From the NCBI GenBank assembly GCA_963675935.2, contig CAXXPV010000003.1, positions 558,001 through 622,000 of the forward strand: a stretch of DNA of 64,000 nucleotides. Direction: 5' to 3'. The DNA comes from G963675935 sp963675935. GTDB lineage: Bacteria; Planctomycetota; Planctomycetia; Pirellulales; Thermoguttaceae. The notes beneath the pieces are model-generated. The model had not been told where the DNA came from. It searched no databases and saw only the letters and a program-made list of their open reading frames with translations. Both the position numbers and the translations under genes were made by a program. Below are positions 9,285-18,616 of the stretch, piece after piece (positions within the stretch are counted from its first letter, which is position 1; every line of letters starts with the position of its first letter).

Positions 9285-9409
9285 GTAACCGTTCACGGGG
9301 TAGCCGTCATTCTGAGCGCAGCGAAGAATCTCTCGTGGAATCGCGGCCCAGACGAGATTCTTCGCTACGCTCAGAATGACGATGTTTTCCCAGCCCGTGA
9401 ACGGTTACC
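9285..9409. repeat. Palindromic repeat, family A
   Basis: Core arms 9305-9331 and about 9354-9381 match the copies at 1585 and 28357. Outer arms ggtaaccgttcacggg (9285) and cccgtgaacggttacc (to 9409) are shared with the 28331 copy. It lies between the convergent trpA and argG ends and could also act as a terminator. Confidence 0.88.
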
Positions 9410-9519
9410 TTCTTCTTCGCCGCCCCGATATTTCCGACAGCCTGTCCCATGCGCGTCAAGTCGCCAAGAAGCGGAACATCGCCTCGAAGGCTGAAAGTCG
9501 TGTTGATTCTGGCGATTGC

Positions 9520-10734
9520 TCAATACTTCCTTGGCGAAACCCTCGCCTGCACACGACTGGGCAGCCCTTGAATCCGCAAAAATCCCTCGGCGTCGGTCTG
9601 GTTGTACGAGCCGCCGCCCTCCATCGTCGCAATGCCCTCGTCGTACAAACTGTTCGGGCTGCTGCGGCCGGCGACAATGATGTTGCCCTTGTAAAGATTC
9701 AAGCTCACCTCGCCAGAGACCGGCTTCTGCGCCTCGCGGATGAACGCCATCAGGGCGTCGAGCTTCGCATGATACCAGAAACCGTAATAGACCATTTCGG
9801 CCACTTCCGGGGCAAGCCGGTCGCGCAGATGCGTCAGGTCGCGGTCGAGGGTCAATTGCTCGACCACGCGGTGGGCCGCGTAGAGGATCGTCATGCCGGG
9901 CGCTTCGTAAACCCCTCGGCTCTTCATGCCGACGAACCGATTCTCGACCATGTCGATCTGCCCGACGCCGTTTCGTCCGCCGATCTGGTTCAACAGCGAA
10001 ATCACCTCGAACGCGCTGAGCCGTTTTCCATTGACGCTGACCGGGACGCCCGACTCGAAACCGATCTTGACGTTCTCGATCTTGTCGGGGGCGTTTTGCG
10101 GCAAAACGCTCATGCCGAACTCGACAGTGTCAACGCCGTTGACCATGAGGTCTTCCAGTTTGCCCGCCTCGTAGCTGATGTGCAGGCAGTTTTCGTCGGA
10201 ACTGTAGGGCTTGGCGACCGATGCCTTCACGGGGATGTTTTTCTGCCGGCAGAATTCGATCATCGCGGTGCGTCCGGGGAACAGTTTGCGGAACCGCTCG
10301 ATGCGCCACGGGGCGATGATCTTGACGTTCGGATCGAGCGCCTCGGCGGCCAATTGGAACCGGCACTGGTCGTTGCCCTTGCCGGTGGCGCCGTGAACGT
10401 AGCACTCGGCCCCGACCTCGCGGGCGACTTGCAGGCAAATCTTCGAGATGAGCGGCCGGGCGATCGACGTGCCCAGCAGATACATCCCTTCGTACTTCGC
10501 TTGCCACTGGAGCACCGGGAAGGCGAAGTCGCGGCACATCTCTTCCTGGGCGTCGACGATCCGGGCCGACTTGGCCCCGATATTCCGCGCCTTCTGCAAA
10601 ATCGCCTCGCGGTCTTCGCACGGCTGGCCGAGATCGACGTAGACAGCGTGAACGTCGTAGCCCTCGTCCATGAGCCAGCCGAGAATGACGGAAGTGTCGA
10701 GTCCGCCGGAGTACGCGAGAACGCAATTTGCCAT
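9520..10734 (-). CDS. argG: Argininosuccinate synthase
   Basis: 404 aa, normal length. It joins citrulline and aspartate using ATP in arginine biosynthesis. The N-terminal PP-loop AYSGGLDTS binds ATP. Downstream motifs include HGATGKGNDQCRFQ, the citrulline/aspartate region around KIIAPWR and SSDENCLHISYEAG, and GGRNGVGQIDMVENRFVG. The start is the ATG at 10734 preceding ANCVLAYSGG, as in the family. It is transcribed alone, convergent with trpA and divergent from trpB2. No insertion or missing catalytic motif seen. Confidence 0.97.
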   Translation of the reverse strand: MANCVLAYSGGLDTSVILGWLMDEGYDVHAVYVDLGQPCEDREAILQKARNIGAKSARIVDAQEEMCRDFAFPVLQWQAKYEGMYLLGTSIARPLISKICLQVAREVGAECYVHGATGKGNDQCRFQLAAEALDPNVKIIAPWRIERFRKLFPGRTAMIEFCRQKNIPVKASVAKPYSSDENCLHISYEAGKLEDLMVNGVDTVEFGMSVLPQNAPDKIENVKIGFESGVPVSVNGKRLSAFEVISLLNQIGGRNGVGQIDMVENRFVGMKSRGVYEAPGMTILYAAHRVVEQLTLDRDLTHLRDRLAPEVAEMVYYGFWYHAKLDALMAFIREAQKPVSGEVSLNLYKGNIIVAGRSSPNSLYDEGIATMEGGGSYNQTDAEGFLRIQGLPSRVQARVSPRKY

Positions 10735-10812
10735 GAGCGAAGGCTCCTTGAATCTGAGGGTTGGAATCCTGAGTCATTATTGGCCGTCAGAAATATAATG
10801 CAACATGGGGAT

Positions 10813-10883
10813 GTTTAGCCGGCGAGCTTGCTCGCCGCGTTTTGCGTGGATTTCCTCGCTGCGAGCAAGCTCGCCGGCTAAAC
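10813..10883. repeat. Palindromic repeat, family B
   Basis: Long hairpin: gtttagccggcgagcttgct at 10813 and gagcaagctcgccggctaaa near 10882. It lies in the divergent argG-trpB2 promoter region (10735-11070), which otherwise holds no gene. Confidence 0.9.
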
Positions 10884-11070
10884 TTGTGCTGCAATACTTT
10901 CCTGAAGGTCAAGAAGTGATGAAACCATCATTTTACACGATAAAGTGGCTTCGCGAGAGGGGGGGATAACAACATGTGTTCCAAGGGGTCTTCTGGACAT
11001 CCCCCCGCTTAGGAATTACACTAATAAAGATTATTCGGGCGCAACCATTCGAGGACTGAGGACGTTTTTC

Positions 11071-12426
11071 ATGGACTCCAAGCGAATCTTCTTGAGCGAA
11101 AAAGAGCTGCCAACCGCATGGTATAACCTTCAGGCCGATCTGCCCAAGCCGCTGCCGCCGCCGCTGCATCCGGCGACGCGACAGCCGCTGACGCCCGCCG
11201 ACCTGGAGCCGATTTTCTCGAAGGCGTTGATCGCCCAAGAAATGAGCCGCGAGCGGTGGATCGAGATTCCCGAGCCGGTGCGGGAGGTTTATAAGATTTG
11301 GCGTCCCACCCCGTTGGTCCGCGCGAAAAACCTCGAAAAGGCGTTAAAAACACCCGCCCGCATTTACTATAAGGACGAAAGCGTCAGCCCGCCGGGCAGC
11401 CACAAACCGAACTCGGCGGTTCCGCAGGCGTATTTCAACAAGATCGAGGGCATCAACAGCCTGACGACCGAGACGGGGGCGGGCCAGTGGGGCGCGTCGC
11501 TCGCCTTCGCGTGCAGCTTCTTCGACATGCAATGCAAGGTGTTCATGGTGAAGGTGAGCTATCACCAGAAGCCGTACCGCCGCTCGATGATGCACCTTTG
11601 GGGCGCGAGCGTGACGCCAAGCCCCTCCGAGGAGACCGAGGCCGGTCGCCAGTGTCTGGCCCTCGATCCGGAAGGCCCCGGCAGCCTGGGCATGGCCATC
11701 AGTGAGGCCGTCGAGGCCGCCGTCACGCAGGGGAATGCCCACTACACGCTCGGCAGCGTCTTGAACCACGTCATGCTCCACCAAAGCGTCATCGGGCTGG
11801 AAGCCGAGAAGCAATTCGAGATTGCCGGCGATTTCCCCGACGTGGTGATCGCCTGCGTCGGCGGCGGAAGCAACTTCGCCGGCGTCTCGTTCCCGTTCCT
11901 CCGCCACAAATTGGCGGGCAAGAACATCCGGTTCATCGCTTGCGAGCCGCATTCCTGCCCGTCAATGAGCCGAGGGCAATATCGCTACGACTTCGGCGAC
12001 ACGACGAAGCTGACCCCGTTGATCAAGATGTACACGCTGGGACACGGATTCACGCCGCCGGGCATCCACGCCGGCGGGCTGCGCTACCACGGCATGGCCC
12101 CGATGGTCAGTTTCTGCGCGTCGCTCGGCCTGATCGAAGCCCAGGCTTTCCATCAGATCGAGTGTTTCGAGGCGGCCCGGCTGTTCGCCACCACCGAGGG
12201 CACGATTCCCGCGCCCGAGAGTTCCCACGCCATTCGCGGCGCGATCGTCGAGGCGCAGCGTTGCCGCGACACCGGCGAGGAGAAGTGCATTCTGTTCAAC
12301 CTCAGCGGCCACGGGCTATGCGATATGAGTTCCTACGACAAGTTCCTGAGCAACAAGCTGGTCGATTACGCCTATCCGCAGGAAAAGATCGACGCGGCGA
12401 TTGCGGAATTGCCGGTGTTGGAGTAG
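11071..12426 (+). CDS. trpB: Tryptophan synthase beta chain, TrpB2 type
   Basis: 451 aa, longer than TrpB1 (about 400) as expected for TrpB2. PLP enzyme joining indole and serine. The PLP lysine is in PPGSHKPNSA, the catalytic Glu in TTETGAGQWG, and the phosphate loop is CVGGGSNFAG. The C-terminal GEEKCILFNLSGHGLCDMSSY is family-typical. The ATG at 11071 (MDSKRIFLSEKELPTAWYN) matches the TrpB2 N-terminus; the longer upstream frame was rejected. It is the only beta chain in the window and probably works with trpA at 8368, although TrpB2 proteins often bind TrpA weakly or act as indole-salvage enzymes. Confidence 0.93.
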   Translation: MDSKRIFLSEKELPTAWYNLQADLPKPLPPPLHPATRQPLTPADLEPIFSKALIAQEMSRERWIEIPEPVREVYKIWRPTPLVRAKNLEKALKTPARIYYKDESVSPPGSHKPNSAVPQAYFNKIEGINSLTTETGAGQWGASLAFACSFFDMQCKVFMVKVSYHQKPYRRSMMHLWGASVTPSPSEETEAGRQCLALDPEGPGSLGMAISEAVEAAVTQGNAHYTLGSVLNHVMLHQSVIGLEAEKQFEIAGDFPDVVIACVGGGSNFAGVSFPFLRHKLAGKNIRFIACEPHSCPSMSRGQYRYDFGDTTKLTPLIKMYTLGHGFTPPGIHAGGLRYHGMAPMVSFCASLGLIEAQAFHQIECFEAARLFATTEGTIPAPESSHAIRGAIVEAQRCRDTGEEKCILFNLSGHGLCDMSSYDKFLSNKLVDYAYPQEKIDAAIAELPVLE

Positions 12427-12428
12427 AC

Positions 12429-12551
12429 GTCGTAGGCGTAGGGTCGTAGGCGTAGGGTCGTAGGCGTAGGGTGGGACAAGCAGTGCGCAGTCCCACCATG
12501 CGCTTTTCCACGGTTTTTGGTGGGACCGCGCTAAAGCTTGTCCCACCCTAC
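12429..12551. repeat. Tandem 14-bp repeat plus palindromic repeat, family D (GTAGGGTGGGACAAG)
   Basis: Three tandem copies of gtcgtaggcgtagg start at about 12429. They are followed by an inverted pair gtagggtgggacaag (12466) / cttgtcccaccctac (to 12551). Family D also occurs at 20061-20142 and as a half copy at 24055-24087. It fills the trpB2-lpxA convergent gap. Confidence 0.85.
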
Positions 12552-12581
12552 AGTGAAAACTGGATCGGCGCGGGCTGGATG

Positions 12582-13436
12582 TTACCCGAACTTGACAAGG
12601 GTTTCCGGCTCCGGCTCGGCTTCCACGGTCTCGCGCAGTTTGATTGTGGCGCCCGGAGGGGCGCGGCGTTCGGAGGCGATGCCCCGGGCCGTGGTCGAGA
12701 GGAATTCGTAGAATAGCGCCGCCGGCCCGGACGGGAACCGCGTCCTAAGCTGTTCCAACACTTCCACCCAGCGCAGCCCGCTGCGGTAGATCACGCGGTA
12801 GGCCGCCATCAATTCCTGAATGGCCTCTTGATCGAACCCGGCACGGCGAAGGCCGATCTTGTTCAGCCCCACCACCATGCTGCTCAGCCCGTCAATGGTC
12901 ACGTACGGCGGAACGTCTTGCACCATGTGCGCTTGGCCGCCGACCATGGCAAAACATCCGATCCGACAGAACTGATGCACCGCGGCGGCGCCGGAGATGT
13001 ACGCCCGATCTTCCACGATGACGTGGCCGGCCAACAAGGCGTTGTTCGTCACGATCACGTGGTTGCCCATGTGGCAATCGTGGGCGACGTGCGAATTGAC
13101 CATAATCAAGCAATCGTCGCCGATCATCGTGGCATGGTCGGGAACCAACGCGCGGTGAACCGTCACGTTCTCGCGGATGACGTTGTTCGAACCAATCACG
13201 ACCGTCCCGGGATTCTCGGGGATATGGACGTGCTGGGGAAGTCCGCCGAGCACGGCGCCCTCGAACACGCGGTTGTTTGCTCCGAGCGTGGTGCCCGTTT
13301 TCACCGTCACGCGGCTTTCCAAGATGCAGCCCTGGCCGATAACCGTTTCCGGCTCAATGATGCAAAAAGGGCCGATTTGGACGTCCGGCGCGATTTGGGC
13401 CGTGGAACTGACGATTGCCGTGGGGTGAATGCTCAT
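12582..13436 (-). CDS. lpxA: UDP-N-acetylglucosamine acyltransferase
   Basis: 284 aa from the ATG at 13436 (MSIHPTAIVSSTAQIAPDVQ), the usual LpxA start. First step of lipid A biosynthesis: transfer of an R-3-hydroxyacyl chain from ACP to UDP-GlcNAc. Left-handed beta-helix hexapeptides run through most of the protein (VIGQGCILESRVTV, VVIGSNNVIRENVT). The catalytic His is in NSHVAHDCHMGN. The helical C-terminus (KIGLRRAGFDQEAI) is the LpxA acyl-pantetheine region. It indicates a Gram-negative type outer membrane with lipid A. No other lpx gene is adjacent. The 13437-13829 gap upstream holds a family B repeat and no gene. Confidence 0.95.
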   Translation of the reverse strand: MSIHPTAIVSSTAQIAPDVQIGPFCIIEPETVIGQGCILESRVTVKTGTTLGANNRVFEGAVLGGLPQHVHIPENPGTVVIGSNNVIRENVTVHRALVPDHATMIGDDCLIMVNSHVAHDCHMGNHVIVTNNALLAGHVIVEDRAYISGAAAVHQFCRIGCFAMVGGQAHMVQDVPPYVTIDGLSSMVVGLNKIGLRRAGFDQEAIQELMAAYRVIYRSGLRWVEVLEQLRTRFPSGPAALFYEFLSTTARGIASERRAPPGATIKLRETVEAEPEPETLVKFG

Positions 13437-13674
13437 GGGAAAGCCTTTTCGAGAAGCCAATGCTAGAGAAAGTTGGGGCGTTAAAGCTGTTGAACCCGAC
13501 TGATTTTATCGGTTATGGAAAACGTACCGTTTAGTGCATCCTTCGGACTGCAACGGTTTTCCCGATTTTGCCGATTGGGACAATATCAATACGGGGGGGA
13601 GGCAATAAATCTTTGGCATGACACAGCCAAGAATGGGGGGTGAAATCCATCCATGCGGTGTATTCCTTGTGAAA

Positions 13675-13733
13675 GTTTAGCCGGCGAACTTGTTCGCCGT
13701 GTTCTCACGGTGTGCAAGCACCCCGGCTAAACA
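13675..13733. repeat. Palindromic repeat, family B (degenerate)
   Basis: gtttagccggcgaacttgtt at 13675 and caagcaccccggctaaac ending at 13733. It lies in the 393-base gap between lpxA and the small TPR gene; nothing else recognisable there. Confidence 0.8.
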
Positions 13734-13829
13734 TGCCTTCCCCCCCATCCATGTCTTTTCCCCGCCCGTTCCCGCCGTTAAACTGGGGTTTTGTGCCATC
13801 CTTACCAATCCGTGGAGCGAAAAATTTTC

Positions 13830-14159
13830 ATGCCAACCGCCGACCAACGATACGACGCGGCGATCGAACTACAGCAACAAGGCAAGCTGGACGAGGCCAT
13901 CGCCGCCCTGACGGCGCTGATTGCCGATGAGCCTGGCTTTATGTTGGGCTATGCCGCCTTGAGTGTTTTCCACAGCAAATCGGGTCGCCACGACGAGGCC
14001 GTCGCGGAAGCCAAAAAAGTCTGCGAACTCGACCCCGACGACCCGTTCAGCTTCATGGCTTTGAGTCTGGTTTGTCAGCGAGCGGGCCGGCTTCCCGAGG
14101 CCGAACAAGCCCTGGGCACGGCCATGGAAAAGCAGTGGGCCGCCCGACAATCGCAATAA
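13830..14159 (+). CDS. Small TPR protein
   Basis: 109 aa from the ATG at 13830 (MPTADQRYDAAIELQQQGKL). It consists of nearly three TPR units: DAAIELQQQGKLDEAIAALT, YAALSVFHSKSGRHDEAVAE, FMALSLVCQRAGRLPEAEQA. There is no signal peptide, so it is probably cytoplasmic and acts as a protein-binding module. Small stand-alone TPR proteins of this type are common in planctomycetes; the partner is unknown. The following gap holds a heptameric tandem repeat. Confidence 0.75.
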   Translation: MPTADQRYDAAIELQQQGKLDEAIAALTALIADEPGFMLGYAALSVFHSKSGRHDEAVAEAKKVCELDPDDPFSFMALSLVCQRAGRLPEAEQALGTAMEKQWAARQSQ

Positions 14160-14190
14160 GTAGAACGGAATTCATTCCGTGGCGGAAAGG

Positions 14191-14307
14191 GGGCTTAGGG
14201 CTTAGGGCTTGGGTCTTAGGTCTTAGGTCTTAGGTCTTAGGTCTTAGGTCTTGGGTCTTGGGTCTTGGGTCTTCAGCCTAAGCCCTAAGCCCTAAGCCCT
14301 AAGCCCA
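14191..14307. repeat. Heptameric tandem array folding as a hairpin (TTAGGTC / TTAGGGC)
   Basis: Tandem copies of ttaggtc, ttagggc and ttgggtc run from 14191 to about 14271, then the complementary cctaagc units to 14307. Similar shorter arrays are at 20352-20416 and 24093-24175. Unit counts probably vary between strains by slippage. Confidence 0.85.
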
Positions 14308-14312
14308 AATTG

Positions 14313-15500
14313 CTAGAACTTCAATTCCAACCCCAGTCCGCCGCCGTGATAAAAAACGCCGCCGTTCATGTTAATATCGGCTGTGCCTGCGGTGAAGTCG
14401 GTGACGCTGATCTGCTCGGGCGCTAGCGCCACGCCCTCGAGCCAAACGGCCGAATACGATGCGCGGAACCCCCAATGCTTGGTGATTTGATACGTCGCCA
14501 GCAGACCGGCCTCGCCCATGAAAGCCGCCTGATTGTGCTTGGCTTCGAGGGTTTGGTCGGTGAAGCCGGTATAGACCTGCCGGATTCGCTGCGAGGCCGA
14601 ATTGGCATAAATGCCGCTCTTGCACAATGCGCTCACGCGCAGCGGTCCGCCCATGTTGTAAAACTCATAGTCGGCCCCCAATTGAAATCCGTAGAGATGG
14701 TTGAACGTGTTGACGCCCAAGGTGACTGGCACCGGCACGTAGGCGCCGGTGCCGTGGCTGCTGTAAAGCTCGTCCAATTCGCCCATGCGGAAGCCGGCCG
14801 ACAGGGTTAGCCCGTCGAGCCATTCCCGCCGCAGATTGATCTCGCCGAAATGGATGGCCGACGTGTACCGGGTCTGGGCGTTCTCCACGACAAAGTTTTC
14901 GCCGTGAACGTCGGTCGCCATGAGCGACTCGCCCGGCACGAAGGCATTCGCCTCCCAGCCGTCGAGTTGGAAGTACCCGAGTTCCAAGTCCCAGCCGCAC
15001 GGACCGTGTCGAACGGCGCCGAGTTGGAACCCCATTTCCACGGGAAAATTCAGGTGTCGCGCGTTCAACAGGTCGTCGCCGTCGCTGTTTTCCAACAGCG
15101 GCTGATTGCGAGTGTTCGTGCGTTGCAGGGCGACGGTGTCGGCCGTGAAACTCCATCGGGCGTCGCCAAGACCGAGGTCGCGGAAGCGATCGCAGACGGT
15201 GGCGAGACGGCTTTCTTGATGCTGGCAGCCACCGTATTGCCGTTGCTCCTGGGCGGCCACATCAGCGGCTCCGTCGGCCACGTCGGCCACGTCGGGGCGA
15301 AGACCGCGAATGCCCTGACTCTCGGCCGGGGCGGGTTGCGGCTCCTGGAAGGCCGCTGGTTTTGCATCGTCGCTGTCACCGTCGCTGTCGGAAGCCAGGG
15401 CCATGCCCGGCTCGTCGGCTTGGGCCGGAACCGCCGACCAGTCCATTCCCCAAAGCAAGGCGGCCAGCGTCAGGATCATCGTGGATGCGGAAGCACGCAT
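14313..15500 (-). CDS. Outer-membrane beta-barrel protein (planctomycete type)
   Basis: 395 aa. It begins with a signal peptide (MRASASTMILTLAALLWGMD, cleavage probably after AQA). An Asp/Ala-rich linker follows, with DVADVADGAADVAA. The mature domain is made of alternating amphipathic strands (WDLELGYFQLDGWEANAFV, NLRREWLDGLTLSAGFRMGE, FQLGADYEFYNMGGPLRVSA, WGFRASYSAVWLEGVAL) and ends with LGLELKF. A terminal Phe is typical for Bam-inserted outer-membrane barrels. It resembles planctomycete BBP7-like barrels, but that assignment is tentative. Substrate or function is not visible. Transcribed alone. Confidence 0.65.
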   Translation of the reverse strand: MRASASTMILTLAALLWGMDWSAVPAQADEPGMALASDSDGDSDDAKPAAFQEPQPAPAESQGIRGLRPDVADVADGAADVAAQEQRQYGGCQHQESRLATVCDRFRDLGLGDARWSFTADTVALQRTNTRNQPLLENSDGDDLLNARHLNFPVEMGFQLGAVRHGPCGWDLELGYFQLDGWEANAFVPGESLMATDVHGENFVVENAQTRYTSAIHFGEINLRREWLDGLTLSAGFRMGELDELYSSHGTGAYVPVPVTLGVNTFNHLYGFQLGADYEFYNMGGPLRVSALCKSGIYANSASQRIRQVYTGFTDQTLEAKHNQAAFMGEAGLLATYQITKHWGFRASYSAVWLEGVALAPEQISVTDFTAGTADINMNGGVFYHGGGLGLELKF

Positions 15501-15708
15501 TTTCCCATCTCCTAAGGAGCAAAAAGGGTGGAGAATTTCATCACACCTGCTGGATCAATCATTTTGATCGGCCGTTATAACCGACAGATTTGGAATTTAC
15601 GGAAAGCTCGGCAAAGTTGCCGCAAACAGCCTCAGTTACCTATCCATCGCATGTCGTCTTCGATGTGGCATTAGAGGGGAGAGAAGAGACGGAAAGAATG
15701 GAGTTAAC

Positions 15709-15825
15709 AGCCTGTTGAAAAGATGTTTTTCGAATTGTAGGAGGCGACTCCCGTCGCCGATTTTCCGGTGTTTTGCCGCACAATCGGCGACGGGAGTCGC
15801 CTCCTACAGACTTTTTCAACAGGCA
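15709..15825. repeat. Palindromic repeat, family E (TGTAGGAGGCGACTCCCGTC)
   Basis: Arms gcctgttgaaaaga... and tgtaggaggcgactcccgtc at about 15709-15757, with complements at 15783-15825 (gacgggagtcgcctcctaca, ctttttcaacaggc). Only one copy in the window. The 15501-16010 gap otherwise holds the divergent promoters of the barrel gene and murE and no gene. Confidence 0.85.
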
Positions 15826-16010
15826 TCCCGGCCGTTCACACACGGCTGTTGGGAAAAACCATTCCCCACAAGCAACAGCCGCCTATTTTATCCATCCCGC
15901 CACGCCCATCACGCCCCCCCGCCTTGATTTCTCCCTTGACAGCTTGGCCGAATTTCGGACAATCCCACCACCGCTTGAGATGGAACCCTTGGGCACGGAG
16001 GCCCTTGACC

Positions 16011-17495
16011 ATGCAAATATGCCCCGAATTGGGCAGTGCCGTTAGTCTGCGCAGTTTGTTGCCGGAGGCCGACATTGTTGGCGCCGACGACGTTTGGATC
16101 ACCGGCTGCGCCTGCGACTCACGCCTGGTGCGCGAGAGCGAACTGTTCGCCGCCATGCCCGGCTCACGCTGCGACGGCCGCGATTTCGTCGCCGAAGCCG
16201 TCGAACGCGGCTGCGCCGCCGTGCTTTGCGAACGAGCGATGCCCGAACTGATGGTTCCGTCGTGCGTCGTGCCCAATGTCCGCGAGGCGTTCGCCCGGCT
16301 CTGCCAACGGCTGGCCGGAAACCCGAGCCGGCAGTTGAAACTGATCGGCGTGACGGGCACGAACGGCAAGACGACGACCAGTTGCCTCATCGCCAGCGTG
16401 TTGAAGGCCGCGGGCCACCGCGTCGGCGTGCTGGGCACGATCGGCTACCTCGACGGCCGCGTGGTCGAGCCATCGACCCACACGACGCCCCCGCCCGAGC
16501 GGCTTGCGTCGCTTTTGGCTCGCATGGTTTACAACCAGTGCAGCCATGCCGTGATGGAGGTTTCGAGCCACGCGCTCGATCAATCGCGGGTGGCCGGCGC
16601 CGAGTTCGACGCCGCTTGCGTGACGAACATCTCGCAAGATCATCTCGACTATCACGAAACGCTCGACGAGTATCGCCGGGCGAAATCGAAATTGTTCGAC
16701 CACCTTGGCCCCGAGGGTTTCGCGGTGTTCAACGCCGACGACGCCGGCTCGATGTCGCTCATCGAGCGGCACAACGGTCCCACGCTGACCATCGGTATCG
16801 ACGCGGCGGCGGAAATTTCGGCCGTGCCGGTCGAACAGTATTTGAGCGAGCAGACGTTTTTGCTCACCGCCGGCAGCGAGACCGTGCCCGTCAGAACGCA
16901 GATGATTGGTCGGCATCATATTTATAATTGTCTGGAAGCTGCGGCCGTGGGTCTTGCTTATGGAATTGATCTAACGACGGTGGTTCGCGGGCTCGAGTCG
17001 GCGGGCCACGTGCCGGGCCGATTGGAGCGGATCGAGTGTGGGCAGCCGTTTGGCGTTTTTGTCGATTTCGCCCACACGCCGGCCGCGCTTGCCCAGGTGC
17101 TAAAAACCTTGCGGGAAGTGACGGTGGGGCGATTGATTTGCGTGTTTGGGGCCGGCGGCGAGCGCGACCGCACGAAGCGTCCGCTGATGGGCCATGAGGT
17201 CGAGCGGACCGCGCACGTGCCCATTCTGACGAACGACAATCCGCGTCACGAAGACCCGCAGGCGATTTTCCGCGACGTTTTAGACGGTTTTGTCAATCGC
17301 GATGTGGCGCTAGTGGTGCCTAATCGAACGGCGGCGATACGGCGTGCGCTCGGCATGGCCCAGCCCGGCGATTGCGTATTGATCGCGGGCCGGGGGCATG
17401 AAACGGTTCAGGTCATCGGCGACGAGCGCTTTCCGCTTGATGATCGGGAGGTGGCGCGGGAGTGGCTTTATGGGAGAGAGGGATTGGAGATTTGA
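16011..17495 (+). CDS. murE: UDP-MurNAc-tripeptide (meso-DAP) ligase MurE
   Basis: 494 aa from the ATG at 16011 (MQICPELGSAVSLRSLLPEA), with GGAG upstream; the longer frame runs into repeat DNA. It adds meso-diaminopimelate to UDP-MurNAc-L-Ala-D-Glu. The ATP loop is GVTGTNGKTTTS, the central domain has VMEVSSHALDQSRV, and the C-terminal DNPR motif (TNDNPRHEDP, about 17235-17246) selects meso-DAP over lysine. It shows that peptidoglycan with DAP is made. First gene of the mur cluster; murF follows after an intervening export gene. Confidence 0.96.
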   Translation: MQICPELGSAVSLRSLLPEADIVGADDVWITGCACDSRLVRESELFAAMPGSRCDGRDFVAEAVERGCAAVLCERAMPELMVPSCVVPNVREAFARLCQRLAGNPSRQLKLIGVTGTNGKTTTSCLIASVLKAAGHRVGVLGTIGYLDGRVVEPSTHTTPPPERLASLLARMVYNQCSHAVMEVSSHALDQSRVAGAEFDAACVTNISQDHLDYHETLDEYRRAKSKLFDHLGPEGFAVFNADDAGSMSLIERHNGPTLTIGIDAAAEISAVPVEQYLSEQTFLLTAGSETVPVRTQMIGRHHIYNCLEAAAVGLAYGIDLTTVVRGLESAGHVPGRLERIECGQPFGVFVDFAHTPAALAQVLKTLREVTVGRLICVFGAGGERDRTKRPLMGHEVERTAHVPILTNDNPRHEDPQAIFRDVLDGFVNRDVALVVPNRTAAIRRALGMAQPGDCVLIAGRGHETVQVIGDERFPLDDREVAREWLYGREGLEI

Positions 17496-17526
17496 GATTG
17501 AAATTTGAGATTGAAATTTGAGAAAC

Positions 17527-17552
17527 AATAGCCGGGGGCCAACGGCCCGCGG
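17527..17552 (+). repeat. Family F repeat unit (AATAGCCGGGGGCCAACGGC...)
   Basis: 26-base unit, internally palindromic (gccgggggccaacggcccgc). It is identical to units at 22891-22916, 26922-26947 and 26961-26986, with an inverted near-copy at 23058-23083. It lies between murE and the export gene. Confidence 0.9.
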
Positions 17553-17618
17553 AATGTGCTTTCCATTTTCAGAAAACGCTTGGAGCCTTACCGGCATTAT
17601 TTTGCATGGGAGTCAATC

Positions 17619-18587
17619 ATGCGTTTGCTTCTTCCCATCGCGATTGGCGTCGTTTTCATTGCAGCGGTCGCGGCGAAAGCCGATGACAGCACATTGCAAA
17701 ATGCCGCAGACGATTCTCCCCCCAGAGAAATTCAGCCGACACTTCTGCCCTCCTACCGCGTCAAGGCGCCTGACATCCTCGACATCAAGTTGACCATGTG
17801 TGCGTGTCGATTGCCAAGGCTGCCAAATTCCTATCGCATCGCCATTAGCGACGTGCTGCAAATCCGCGTGACCGGCACGATTTTGGAACAGCCGATCGAT
17901 GGTTATTTTCTGGTTGAGGGCAAGGGCGTCGTGACGCTTGGACCTGCCTATGGCCGAGTCAATGTGGCCAACATGACCATTGAGGAAGCCAATCGCGCGA
18001 TTACCAAGAGTCTCCGCTTCATACTGAAAGAGCCAAAGGTTTCGGTCCAACTGGCCCGCACGAGAGAATTCACCCCGGTCGACCGCGATTACTTTGTGGA
18101 GTCCGACGGCACAATCAATCTACAGCTATACGGCAAGTTGCAGGTGAGCGGCAAAACATTGGAGGAGATTCGCCTAGACTTGGAGCGGCATCTGGCAAAA
18201 TGGTTTGTTTCGCCCGAGGTCTCGGTCAATGTGCGGCACTACAATGACAAAGTGTATTACATCGTGACGGAGGGTGACAGCCTGGAAAACGGCATTCGAC
18301 GGGTGCCGATTACCGGCAAAGACACAATCAAAGAGGCTTTGGATACGGTGAAGGGTCTGACGCTGTTGCCGAAGGCGACGGTGTGGGTGGCGCGTCCGGG
18401 GCAGAGCGATTCCGCAAGCGAACAAATTCTGCGAGTCGATTACCAGACGCTTATACATGGCAAGGCATCGGCGAAGAATTTTCAGATTCTGCCGCGCGAT
18501 CGCATCTTCGTTCGCGAGGAACCCGTCCCGCCAGGGTCGAAAACCATGCCGATTATGGGGCGTTCCTACAACAGAACAAGATATTGA
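17619..18587 (+). CDS. Polysaccharide export (Wza-like, SLBB) protein
   Basis: 322 aa from the ATG at 17619, chosen for the GGGAG at about 17608 and the signal peptide that follows (MRLLLPIAIGVVFIAAVAAK). The polysaccharide-export domain begins around YRIAISDVLQIRVTG and EGKGVVTLGPAYGRVNVANM. SLBB-like segments follow (RDYFVESDGTINLQLYGKLQ; VYYIVTEGDSLENGIRRVPI). Such proteins form the periplasmic/outer-membrane channel for capsule or exopolysaccharide. No Wzc or glycosyltransferase gene is adjacent. Its position between murE and murF is unusual. Overlap with the open frame of murF starts near 18383, but murF itself begins after this stop. Confidence 0.8.
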   Translation: MRLLLPIAIGVVFIAAVAAKADDSTLQNAADDSPPREIQPTLLPSYRVKAPDILDIKLTMCACRLPRLPNSYRIAISDVLQIRVTGTILEQPIDGYFLVEGKGVVTLGPAYGRVNVANMTIEEANRAITKSLRFILKEPKVSVQLARTREFTPVDRDYFVESDGTINLQLYGKLQVSGKTLEEIRLDLERHLAKWFVSPEVSVNVRHYNDKVYYIVTEGDSLENGIRRVPITGKDTIKEALDTVKGLTLLPKATVWVARPGQSDSASEQILRVDYQTLIHGKASAKNFQILPRDRIFVREEPVPPGSKTMPIMGRSYNRTRY

Positions 18588-18616
18588 CAATTGGCAGGGA
18601 TGTGGGAGAAGTGAAA

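Noticed and set aside
9376..10818. 480-codon frame antisense to argG
   Set aside because: Shadow frame; argG is complete with all motifs on the reverse strand.
14191..14307. CRISPR array or telomere-like repeat
   Set aside because: Units are 7 bases without spacers and fold into one hairpin; simple tandem repeat.
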